Source: Bifidobacterium breve (lineage in GTDB: Bacteria > Actinomycetota > Thermoleophilia > Solirubrobacterales > Solirubrobacteraceae). From it: a DNA stretch of 54,002 nucleotides. Every line of letters starts with the position of its first letter. Position 1 is the first letter of the stretch. Of this stretch, positions 8,223 to 15,513 are shown in pieces. The notes beneath the pieces are model-generated. The model saw nothing but the letters and a program-made list of their open reading frames with translations, was not told the origin of the DNA and did no database searches. Position numbers and translations under genes: made by a program. The stretch lies in NCBI GenBank assembly GCA_945878865.1, contig CAMCUD010000027.1, positions 1-54,002 on the forward strand, in the 5' to 3' direction.

Positions 8223-8990
8223 TCACGCGAACCGCGCGTGCAGCTCCGGCAGGAGCGCCGCGAGGTTCGAGTACTCCTCCACGCAGTGGTGGGCGAGCGA
8301 CGGTGCGAGGTCGTGCGGGAGCGTCCGGCGGCGCACCGCCGGCAGCGAAGCGACGCGGCCGATCGGGCGGGCCAGCGGCCCCGGGAGCATGGGGATGACG
8401 CGCGCGCCGAGCCAGAAGCGACTGCGCAGCACGAGCCCCTCGTCCTCCTGCAGGAACACGTGGGTCATGATCGAGTGCCAGGCGCGGCGGGTGTCGTCGC
8501 CGACGTAGCCCCCGACGATCGTCGCGACGTTCGGGTCGCCGAGCGTGTCCGTCGAGAAGCCGTAGGCGCTCGGTGCCAGGAACGCGATCCGCGCGCGCAC
8601 CACACCCGTGCCGATGTCCTCCACCGGGTGATGGACCGCGCCCCAGAACGGCTTGGCGCCCGGCGCCGCCGGCACCTCCAGCGCGTTGTCCTTGTGCGCC
8701 GACGGATGCCAGATCCGGTAGCGGATCGCCTCTCGGGGATGCCAGTCGAACCACCAGTCGACCATCGACCCGGTGACGTCGGGCATCGGCGTGCGCGCGG
8801 CGACCTGCTGCGTGCCGTCGGACAGCCGCCACCATCCCGTCTCGACGGGCAGCGGCGCCGGGTCGGTCAGGCGGTCCATCTCGTCGAGCCCGAGCACCCC
8901 GGCCGCATCGGCCTCGCCGCCCTCGACAGCCGTGAGGGCCGCGGGGTCCGGCGGGCTGAGCGGCCGGTCGAGGTAGTCGTCGAGCGTCAC
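8223..8990 (-). CDS. DAPG/phloretin hydrolase family protein
   Basis: Resembles the 2,4-diacetylphloroglucinol hydrolase (PhlG) / phloretin hydrolase family, Zn-dependent enzymes that cut a carbon-carbon bond between an acyl group and a phenolic ring. Candidate metal ligands follow the PhlG pattern: a His in DWWFDWHPREA and a C-terminal HxxxE in AHHCVEEYSNLA. FWGAVHHPVEDIGTG and RRAWHSIMTHVFLQEDEG also fit the family. The GTG start (8990) overlaps the TGA of the upstream oxidase gene as GTGA, so the two are translationally coupled and probably act in one pathway. The length is 255 residues. The true substrate is unknown; an acylated phenol or diketone is an inference from the family. Confidence 0.75.
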   Translation of the reverse strand: MTLDDYLDRPLSPPDPAALTAVEGGEADAAGVLGLDEMDRLTDPAPLPVETGWWRLSDGTQQVAARTPMPDVTGSMVDWWFDWHPREAIRYRIWHPSAHKDNALEVPAAPGAKPFWGAVHHPVEDIGTGVVRARIAFLAPSAYGFSTDTLGDPNVATIVGGYVGDDTRRAWHSIMTHVFLQEDEGLVLRSRFWLGARVIPMLPGPLARPIGRVASLPAVRRRTLPHDLAPSLAHHCVEEYSNLAALLPELHARFA

Positions 8991-10321
8991 AGTCGTCCCA
9001 TCCACGGGTGGAACCTCCCGTCCGGATCGTAGGTCGCGCGGATCGCGTCGAGCCGCGCGAGGTTCTCGTCGGAGACGAACTTCGCCGGCCGGCGGCCGAG
9101 GTTCTCGTCGGCGAGCTGGATGCCGGTGGCGAGCGGCTCCATCGCGCGCATATGGTCGGTCGCCCACGACACCATCTGCTCGTCGCGCGCGGGGTCGTCC
9201 CAGACGCCGTACAGCGCGAGGTACGTCCGGTCCTCGACGCTGAAGGCCATGTCCTCGCGCGGTGGCCCGCCCGCGGCGTCCCAGTTCATCCACAGGAAGT
9301 GCGAGGGCGCGGCGGGGATCGAGTCGGCGATCGCCCGGATCCTCGGAAGCAGCTCGCCGGCGCCCGCGTGCGTCCACATGTTGTCGACGGCGTAGCGATG
9401 GTCGTCGGGGTAGATCGCGTGCGAGCCGGCGTACAGGTCGTCCATCGTCACCGGCACCTTCGGGAGCGCGAGCTTCGCCCGGTCGCGCACCGGGAGCGTG
9501 TCGAGGATCGCGAGCGCCTCGTCGGCCTCTTCGTCGTCGGCCGCGAGCACGGGGCCGGTGACCGCGAGCTCCGCCGCCCCCTCGTGGTCACGGTGCAGGA
9601 ACACCATGAGCTCCATGATCCGCGGCACCTTCGGCCCGATCTCGGCGGCCCACGTGTAGACCTCGTCGAGCACGTCGACGTCGAACAGGTACACGCCCTG
9701 CGTGACGACCTTCGGCCGTTCGTACACGCGGACATGGAAGCGCGTGACGACGCCGAAGAATCCCGGGCCCGCGCCGCGCGCCGCCCAGTACAGGTCCGGG
9801 TGGTGCGTCGCGTCGGCGCGCACGAGCTCGCCCTCGGCGGTGACGACATCGATCGCCTCGACGCTCATGCACGCCGGGCCGTGGACCCGGCCGTTCCAGC
9901 CGAAGCCGCCCTGGAGCAGGTAGCCGCCGACGCACACGCCCACGCAGTGCCCGCCGGGGAAGAAGAGGTCGTGCGCCGCGAGGTCCTTCAGCAGCGCGGC
10001 GCCCTCCTTGCCCGGCTGCACCGTCGCGCGGCGCGCATCCGGATCGACCGTCACCTCGTCGAGCGCCGAGAGGTCGAGGAGCATCCCGCCGTCGCGGACA
10101 TGGTTGCCCGCCCACGAGTGCCCGCCGGAGCGCACGCCGATCCGCAGGTCCTCGTCGCGCGCGAGCCGGACGGCGCGCACCGCGTCCTGCTCGCTGGCGG
10201 CCCGCACGATGACGTCGGGGAAGCGGTCGGGGACGAACGCGTTCCACATGGTGGCGCGGCGCGCGTCTTCGTAGCCGGCGTCGCCTCGGCGCAGCAGCGC
10301 GCCGTCGAACTCTTCTGCCAT
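8987..10321 (-). CDS. FAD-binding oxidoreductase, BBE-like, probable bicovalent flavin
   Basis: A PCMH-type flavin oxidase of 444 residues. The FAD domain has RSGGHSWAG (His for covalent linkage, about residue 68) and GGHCVGVCVGGYLLQGGFGW. The first Cys of the latter aligns with the second covalent FAD attachment point of bicovalent berberine-bridge-type and gluco-oligosaccharide oxidases. The C-terminal BBE-like end is ATYDPDGRFHPWMG. Such enzymes oxidise alcohols, sugars or phenolic substrates using O2 or another acceptor. It is the first gene of a two-gene operon with the DAPG-hydrolase-like enzyme and is divergent from an IclR regulator. The -10-like TATCGT (10332-10337, minus strand) is inside the proposed IclR operator. 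No signal peptide is visible. Confidence 0.87.
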   Translation of the reverse strand: MAEEFDGALLRRGDAGYEDARRATMWNAFVPDRFPDVIVRAASEQDAVRAVRLARDEDLRIGVRSGGHSWAGNHVRDGGMLLDLSALDEVTVDPDARRATVQPGKEGAALLKDLAAHDLFFPGGHCVGVCVGGYLLQGGFGWNGRVHGPACMSVEAIDVVTAEGELVRADATHHPDLYWAARGAGPGFFGVVTRFHVRVYERPKVVTQGVYLFDVDVLDEVYTWAAEIGPKVPRIMELMVFLHRDHEGAAELAVTGPVLAADDEEADEALAILDTLPVRDRAKLALPKVPVTMDDLYAGSHAIYPDDHRYAVDNMWTHAGAGELLPRIRAIADSIPAAPSHFLWMNWDAAGGPPREDMAFSVEDRTYLALYGVWDDPARDEQMVSWATDHMRAMEPLATGIQLADENLGRRPAKFVSDENLARLDAIRATYDPDGRFHPWMGRL

Positions 10322-10324
10322 AAT

Positions 10325-10378
10325 GCGTTCCACGATACAGAACGCGAGTTCCACGATGCAAGACGACGATTCCACGAC
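10325..10378. promoter_or_regulatory. Candidate IclR operator: three direct repeats 21 bases apart
   Basis: TTCCACGAT occurs at 10328-10336 and 10349-10357, and TTCCACGAC at 10370-10378, exactly two helical turns apart. The first copy is part of an inverted repeat GCGTTC-N9-GAACGC (10325-10345). The site spans the gap between the divergent oxidase and IclR genes, covers the oxidase -10 and the IclR start codon, and runs into IclR coding sequence. IclR relatives such as PobR and PcaU are known to use three repeated half-sites. Binding by the adjacent regulator is inferred. Confidence 0.55.
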
Positions 10379-11123
10379 ACGCGGAGGCATCCAGGCCATC
10401 GCCCGGGCGGGCAGGGTCCTGCGCGCCCTGGAGGCCGCGCCGGAAGGCCTCACGCTCGCCGCGCTCTCGAGCGACGTCGACCTGCCGAAGTCCACCGTGC
10501 ACCGGCTCGTCGCCGCGCTCACCGCAGAGGAACTCGTCACGACGGCACCCGGCGGCGAGATCCGGCTCGGCGGCGGCCTCGCGCGCCTCGGCGCCGCGAC
10601 CCGCCAGACCCTGCGCCACGAGCTGCGCCCCGTGCTGGAGGCGCTGCGCGACGAGGTCGACGAGACCGTGGACCTCGCCGTCCTGGACGGCGGCGGCATG
10701 CGCTTCGTCGATCAGCTCGCCGCCGACCATCGCCTGCGCGCGGTCTCGGCCGTCGGCGTGAGCTTCCCGCTGTACTGCACCGCCAACGGCAAGGCGATGC
10801 TCGCGGCGCTGCCCGACGACCGGGTCGCCGCGCTGCTGCCGCCGCGGCTGGAGGCGCACACGCCCGCGACAATGACGTCCCGCGCCGAGCTCGGACGCGA
10901 GCTGGAGCGCATCCGCGCTGCGGGGGTCGCGTTCGACCGTGAGGAGCACACGGAGGGGATCAGCGCCGTCGGCGCCGCGGTGCACGACACCGCCGGCCCC
11001 GTGGCCGCGATCTCCATCCCGGTGCCCACCGCGCGCTTCGCCCGCGACGAGCAGCGCTACGCCGATGCGGCGCGCCGCGCGGCGGTCACGGCCTCGCAAC
11101 GCCTGGGAGGGATGCGCGGGTAG
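10356..11123 (+). CDS. IclR family transcriptional regulator
   Basis: A winged HTH lies at about residues 12-62 (GGIQAIARAGRVLRALEAAP, then LPKSTVHRLVAALTAEELV), followed by the IclR effector domain with YCTANGKAMLAALP and the C-terminal GISAVGAAVHDTAGPVAAISIPVP. IclR proteins usually sense aromatic acids or other catabolic intermediates and control adjacent catabolic operons. This one faces the oxidase/hydrolase operon across only 34 bases, which makes control of that operon likely. The ATG at 10356 gives MQDDDSTTRGGIQ at the expected distance from the HTH. An in-frame ATG at 10323 would add eleven residues encoded by the repeat DNA itself. The length is 255 residues. Confidence 0.92.
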   Translation: MQDDDSTTRGGIQAIARAGRVLRALEAAPEGLTLAALSSDVDLPKSTVHRLVAALTAEELVTTAPGGEIRLGGGLARLGAATRQTLRHELRPVLEALRDEVDETVDLAVLDGGGMRFVDQLAADHRLRAVSAVGVSFPLYCTANGKAMLAALPDDRVAALLPPRLEAHTPATMTSRAELGRELERIRAAGVAFDREEHTEGISAVGAAVHDTAGPVAAISIPVPTARFARDEQRYADAARRAAVTASQRLGGMRG

Positions 11124-11133
11124 CCTTCCGCGC

Positions 11134-11610
11134 ATGGCGTCCAAGCGCGATCAGATCAAGATGACCGAGGAGGAGGTGCTCGACCTCCTCGACCACGAGC
11201 GCGTGATGATCTGCGCGACGAACGGCAAGGACGGCTTCCCGCACCTCATGCCACTCTGGTTCGTCGTCCGGGAGGGCACGATCTGGGCCTGGACGTTTGC
11301 GAAGTCCCAGAAGGTGAGGAATCTCGAGCGCGACCCACGCGCCACGATTCAGGTCGAGGCCGGCGAGGGCGTCTACAGCGAGCTGCGCGGCGTGATGCTG
11401 AAGACCGAGGTCAAGCTGCATCACGACACCCCGGAGGTCGCCGCGCTCGGTGAGGAGATCTTCACCCGCTACGCGCCCCCCGGCGTCGAGGAGCTCGCCC
11501 CCGAGGTCAAGGCGATGGTCGCCAAGCAGGCCGAGAAGCGCGTCGCGATGGAGTTCGTCGAGCTCGAGCGCGCGACCTGGGACCACCGCAAGCTCGGCGG
11601 GGTCTACTAG
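11134..11610 (+). CDS. Pyridoxamine 5'-phosphate oxidase-like flavin/F420-binding protein
   Basis: A split-beta-barrel protein of 158 residues of the PNPOx-like/F420-dependent family: ERVMICATNGKDGFPHLMPLWFVV, then IWAWTFAKSQKVRNLERDPRATIQVE. In this family the barrel binds FMN, F420 or haem in a dimer. The KSQKVRNLERDPR segment is typical of TIGR03618-like actinobacterial members. No substrate can be named. TAGCCT (11121-11126) lies seven bases before the ATG and includes the IclR stop codon, so a leaderless transcript separate from iclR is likely. The stop TAG is directly followed by the ATG of rmlA with no gap. Confidence 0.85.
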   Translation: MASKRDQIKMTEEEVLDLLDHERVMICATNGKDGFPHLMPLWFVVREGTIWAWTFAKSQKVRNLERDPRATIQVEAGEGVYSELRGVMLKTEVKLHHDTPEVAALGEEIFTRYAPPGVEELAPEVKAMVAKQAEKRVAMEFVELERATWDHRKLGGVY

Positions 11611-12678
11611 ATGAAGGGGTTGATCCTGTCGGGTGGGAAGGGGACGCGGTTGCGTCCGATCACCCATACGTCGGCGAAGCAGTTGGTGCCCGTCGCGAAT
11701 AAGCCGGTGTTGTTCTTCGGTATCGAGGCGATGGCCCAGGCGGGGATCAGTGAGGTGGGGATCATCATCGCGCCGGAGACCGGCGGGGAGATCCGTGAGG
11801 CGTGCGGCGATGGCTCGCAGTTCGGCGTGCAGATCACGTACATCGAGCAGGACGCCCCGTTGGGGTTGGCGCACGCGGTGCTGACCGCCGAGCCGTTCCT
11901 GGGCGATTCGCCGTTTGTGATGTATCTGGGTGACAACCTGCTGCAGGGCGGCATCACCGAGCTCGTCACGGCGTTTGAGGCCAACCAGCCCGACGCGTTG
12001 ATCCTGCTGACCGAGGTCGACGACCCGCAGAGCTACGGCATCGCCGCGCTCAACGAGCAGGGCCAGGTCGTCCGGCTCGTCGAGAAGCCCAAAGACCCCC
12101 CGAGCAATCTCGCGCTCGTCGGCGTCTACCTGTTCACCCCGCTCATCCATGAGGCCGCCAGGGCGATCCAGCCCTCGGCGCGCGGGGAGCTGGAGATCAC
12201 CGACGCGATCCAGTGGCTCGTCGACACCGGCCGCCGCGTCGAGCCGCACGTCGTCCGCGGCTGGTGGAAGGACACCGGCCGCCTGGCCGACATGCTCGAG
12301 GCCAACCGGCTGATCCTCGACGTCATCGAACCGTCCGTGCAGGGCGAGCTCATCGACTCCAGCGTCGAAGGCCGCGTCATCGTCGAACCCGGCGCGACCC
12401 TGACCAACACCACCGTCCGCGGCCCCGCCGTGATCGCCGCGGGCGCAAAGGTCACCGACAGCTACATCGGCCCCTACAGCGCCGTCGGCCGCGACTGCGT
12501 CATCACCAACAGCGAAGTCGAACACAGCATCCTGCTGGCCGGCAGCAAGGTCCTGCACCTCGACGGCCGCATGGAATCCAGCCTGCTCGGCCGCAACAGC
12601 ACCATCGACCGCACCCCCCAACAACCCCGCGCCTACCGCTTCATGATCGGCGACAACTCCCACGTCGGAATCTTGTGA
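11611..12678 (+). CDS. rmlA: Glucose-1-phosphate thymidylyltransferase, long form
   Basis: Makes dTDP-glucose from glucose-1-phosphate and dTTP, the first step toward dTDP-deoxysugars. The nucleotidyltransferase signature is LSGGKGTRLRPIT at residues 6-18, with YLGDNLL for the metal/sugar site and VEKPKDP. At 355 residues it is the long StrD-type form: the last hundred residues (VIVEPGATLTNTTVRGPAVIAAGAKVTDSYIGPYSAVG) are a left-handed beta-helix absent from short RmlA. Long forms often occur in antibiotic-sugar loci, but are also the usual type in several actinobacterial and archaeal rml operons. The first 130 codons use many TTG, GGT, GGG and CGT codons, whereas the rest end almost always in C. 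The TGA overlaps the rmlD GTG. Confidence 0.93.
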   Translation: MKGLILSGGKGTRLRPITHTSAKQLVPVANKPVLFFGIEAMAQAGISEVGIIIAPETGGEIREACGDGSQFGVQITYIEQDAPLGLAHAVLTAEPFLGDSPFVMYLGDNLLQGGITELVTAFEANQPDALILLTEVDDPQSYGIAALNEQGQVVRLVEKPKDPPSNLALVGVYLFTPLIHEAARAIQPSARGELEITDAIQWLVDTGRRVEPHVVRGWWKDTGRLADMLEANRLILDVIEPSVQGELIDSSVEGRVIVEPGATLTNTTVRGPAVIAAGAKVTDSYIGPYSAVGRDCVITNSEVEHSILLAGSKVLHLDGRMESSLLGRNSTIDRTPQQPRAYRFMIGDNSHVGIL

Positions 12679-13523
12679 AGCTGCTCGTGACAGGCGCGGC
12701 CGGGATGCTCGGTCACCGCGTGGTGGCTGACGCGCAGGCGCGCGGCTGGGAGGCCGTCGGGATCGACCTACCCGACGCCGACCTCACCGACGAGCATGCG
12801 GCGCGGGAGATCGTGGCCCGCCACGCGCCCGACGCGATCATCCACTGCGCCGCCTGGACCGACGTCGACGGCGCCGAGGAGAAGGAGCCCCTGGCGCTGA
12901 AGGTCAACGCCGACGCGTCGCGGTACGTCGCGCGCGCGGCGCGGCACATCGATGCACGGGTCGTTGCGGTCTCCACCGACTACGTGTTCGACGGGACGCT
13001 GACCGGCCGTCCCTACGTCGAGTCCGACCCCACCGGCCCGATCGGCGCGTACGGCCGCACGAAGCTCGCTGGCGAGCTCGCGCTCGCCGCCGAACTCGAC
13101 AACCACGCGATCGCGCGCACCGCGTGGCTCTTCGGCGCCGGGGGCAAGAACTTCTGCGACACGATGCTCGGCCTCGCCGCGACCCGCGACCAGGTCGCCG
13201 TGGTCGTCGACCAGGTCGGCTCGCCGACGTGGACCGGCCACCTGTCCCCCGCGCTGCTCGACCTCGCCGAGCGCGACATCACCGGCATCGTCCACACGGC
13301 GGGCGGCGGGCAGACGTCATGGCACGGCCTGACCGTCGAGCTGTTCGCGCAAGCAGGTGTGGAGTGCGAGGTCGGCGAGACGACCGCCGCGGAGTTCCAG
13401 CGCCCCGCGCCGCGCCCGGCGTGGAGCGTCATGGCGACCGAACGCGCCGGCGAGAACGCGCCCGTCCTCCCGCCGTGGCAGGACGGTGTCCGAGGCTTCA
13501 TCGAGGAAAGGAACGCGGCATGA
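12675..13523 (+). CDS. rmlD: dTDP-4-dehydrorhamnose reductase
   Basis: The final NADPH-dependent reduction to dTDP-L-rhamnose, an extended SDR of 282 residues. Motifs are VTGAAGMLGHRVV (residues 4-16), VVAVSTDYVFDG, and the catalytic YGRTK (YxxxK) near 118. The GTG start overlaps the rmlA stop as GTGA and its own stop overlaps the rmlB start as ATGA, so all three genes are translationally coupled. RmlD normally acts on the product of the 3,5-epimerase RmlC, which is not encoded in this window. A different 4-ketoreductase specificity is therefore possible. Confidence 0.9.
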   Translation: MKLLVTGAAGMLGHRVVADAQARGWEAVGIDLPDADLTDEHAAREIVARHAPDAIIHCAAWTDVDGAEEKEPLALKVNADASRYVARAARHIDARVVAVSTDYVFDGTLTGRPYVESDPTGPIGAYGRTKLAGELALAAELDNHAIARTAWLFGAGGKNFCDTMLGLAATRDQVAVVVDQVGSPTWTGHLSPALLDLAERDITGIVHTAGGGQTSWHGLTVELFAQAGVECEVGETTAAEFQRPAPRPAWSVMATERAGENAPVLPPWQDGVRGFIEERNAA

Positions 13524-14515
13524 AGGTGTTGGTCTGTGGTGGTGCCGGGTTCATCGGCTCGAACTTCGTGCGGATCCGTGAGGCGGCCGGTGACGAGGTC
13601 ACGGTGCTGGACAAGCTCACCTACGCCGGGCGGCGGGAGAACCTCGAGGGCACCGATGCGGCCGGCCGGTTCATCCACGCCGGTATCGAGGACGCCGACG
13701 CCGTCCGCGACGCGCTGAAGGGCCAGGACGCCGTCGTGAACTTCGCCGCCGAAACGCACGTCGACCGCTCGATCGCCGAGCCCGACGCGTTCGTGACCAC
13801 CCACAGCTACGGCACGTGGGTGCTGCTCGAAGCCGCCCGCGACGCCGGCATCCGCTACGTCCAGGTGTCCACCGACGAGGTGTACGGCAGCATCGAGGAA
13901 GGCTCGTTCACCGAAACGAGCCCGCTCGCGCCGTCCTCGCCGTACAGCGCGACGAAGGCCGGCGCCGACCTGCTGGTGTGGAGCTACTTCCACACCTACG
14001 GCATGGAAGCGATGATCTGCCGGGGCAGCAACAACTACGGGCCGTACCAGTACCCCGAGAAGCTCATCCCGCTGACCATCCTCAACGCCCTGCACGGCGA
14101 CAAGCTCCCCGTCTACGGCGACGGCAAGCAGGTCCGCAACTGGATCCACGCCCAGGACTTCGCCCGTGCGATCGGCACCGTCCTGGACAAAGGCCAGCCC
14201 GGCGAGGTCTACAACGCCGGCGGCCCCGACGAGTGCCAGAACATCGACGTCGTCCGCAAGGTCATCGAACTCACCGGCAAGACCGAGGACCTCATCGAGT
14301 ACGTCACCGATCGCCTCGGCCACGACCGCCGCTACAGCCTGAGCTCGGACAAGGTCCGCGCGCTGGGCTGGACCCCCAAGCATCACTTCTTCGAAGGCGG
14401 CCTGGAACAGACCGTCGCCTGGTACGTCGAACGCCGCGACTGGTGGGAACCGATCCGCAGCGGCGACTACCGCGAGTACTACGAACGCCAGTACGGCACC
14501 AAACTCAGCTCGTAG
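13520..14515 (+). CDS. rmlB: dTDP-glucose 4,6-dehydratase
   Basis: Converts dTDP-glucose to dTDP-4-keto-6-deoxyglucose with bound NAD. It is an extended SDR of 331 residues. Key sites are GGAGFIGSNFV (7-17), AETHVDRSI, the catalytic TDEVYG (Asp-Glu pair) and YSATK near 155, then NNYGPYQYPEKLIP and the Arg-rich RNWIHAQDFARAI. All are diagnostic of RmlB rather than UDP-glucose epimerase. It is the third gene of the rmlA-rmlD-rmlB unit. Its end overlaps by 11 bases with the convergent secreted PASTA protein gene, and no terminator is visible. Confidence 0.94.
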   Translation: MKVLVCGGAGFIGSNFVRIREAAGDEVTVLDKLTYAGRRENLEGTDAAGRFIHAGIEDADAVRDALKGQDAVVNFAAETHVDRSIAEPDAFVTTHSYGTWVLLEAARDAGIRYVQVSTDEVYGSIEEGSFTETSPLAPSSPYSATKAGADLLVWSYFHTYGMEAMICRGSNNYGPYQYPEKLIPLTILNALHGDKLPVYGDGKQVRNWIHAQDFARAIGTVLDKGQPGEVYNAGGPDECQNIDVVRKVIELTGKTEDLIEYVTDRLGHDRRYSLSSDKVRALGWTPKHHFFEGGLEQTVAWYVERRDWWEPIRSGDYREYYERQYGTKLSS

Positions 14516-15431
14516 ACGGCGAGCGCTTCTTCTTCCTCTTCGGCGGGCCGCTGGAGACGATCACGGTGACGGGATCGATCGTCCGCATGCCGGCCGCGGG
14601 CGTCGTCGTGATGACCCGGCCGCGGCGGACCTTGCGCGACGCCCGGCGGACCACCTTTGTCTTGCAGCTCGCCTTCGTGGCCGCGATGCGCGCGGCGGCG
14701 AGCGTCTTGCCCCGCAGCGAGGGCACGACGCAGGTCGGCGTCGTCTTGACCGGCGGGGTGGAGGCGGGCGGCACCGGCACGACGACCGGCGGCGGGGCTG
14801 GAACGGTCCACTGCAGCGGCAGCAGCATCTGCGGGACGGCGCGGTCCGGCGCCAGGTCGACGTAGCTCATCCCGCCGCTGACCAGACGGCTGTGGACCCG
14901 GACACCGAGGGTCGTCGGCTGCTGGATCCCGATCGCGGCGAGCGGGAGCGTGAACCCGACCGTTCCCGCCGGCGCGATCGCGCGCTGCTCGGCGAACACC
15001 GATCCGTTCCACCGCAGCAGCCACGTGCTGTCCGCCCCGTTCGCGCCGTCGACGAGGACCAGCCATTCCGCGCCGGTGACCGTGCCGCCCGTGGCCGGAT
15101 TCGCATCGACGTCGAGGTAGTAGCGCAGGCTCTCCCGCTCGACGAGCGGCTCGGTCTCGCCCGGCGGCAGCGCCAGCGTGCTGTCGTACGTGATGGCGCA
15201 GGCGGCGTCGAGCCCGCCCGTCACCCGCGTGATCTCGGGCGCGGTCACGATGGCGGCGTCGTCGGGCGTGTCGCCCGTGACCTCGAACCCCTCGGCGTCG
15301 GTTGCCGGGTCGTCGTGCGCCACAGCTGCCGGCGACGGCGCGGCGCAGGCCGCGGACGCGGCCGTGGGCGCGACCAGGGCGACAAACGCGCAGCCGACGC
15401 TGATGAGTCCAAGAATCCTGTCCTTACGCAT
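14505..15431 (-). CDS. Secreted protein with C-terminal PASTA domain
   Basis: A 308-residue exported protein of unknown role. The signal peptide is MRKDRILGLISVGCAFVALV with cleavage after ASA. The middle (YYLDVDANPATGGTVTGAEW, LLPLQWTVPAPPP) looks beta-rich and resembles lipocalin or carbohydrate-binding sandwich regions without a clear match. After a Pro-rich linker comes a PASTA-like unit, CVVPSLRGKTLAAARIAATKASC...GRVITTTPAAGM, followed by a very basic tail. PASTA domains bind muropeptides or beta-lactams, so a cell-wall location is plausible. TACCTT (15442-15447, minus strand) lies ten bases before the ATG. Confidence 0.78.
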   Translation of the reverse strand: MRKDRILGLISVGCAFVALVAPTAASAACAAPSPAAVAHDDPATDAEGFEVTGDTPDDAAIVTAPEITRVTGGLDAACAITYDSTLALPPGETEPLVERESLRYYLDVDANPATGGTVTGAEWLVLVDGANGADSTWLLRWNGSVFAEQRAIAPAGTVGFTLPLAAIGIQQPTTLGVRVHSRLVSGGMSYVDLAPDRAVPQMLLPLQWTVPAPPPVVVPVPPASTPPVKTTPTCVVPSLRGKTLAAARIAATKASCKTKVVRRASRKVRRGRVITTTPAAGMRTIDPVTVIVSSGPPKRKKKRSPSTS

Positions 15432-15513
15432 GAAGCGCGGAAAGGTACCAGTTCTTGGCAGAACGTCCAACGCTGGGTGACGCCTCCGAGCCGCGCGGCT
15501 AGCATCGCGGGGC

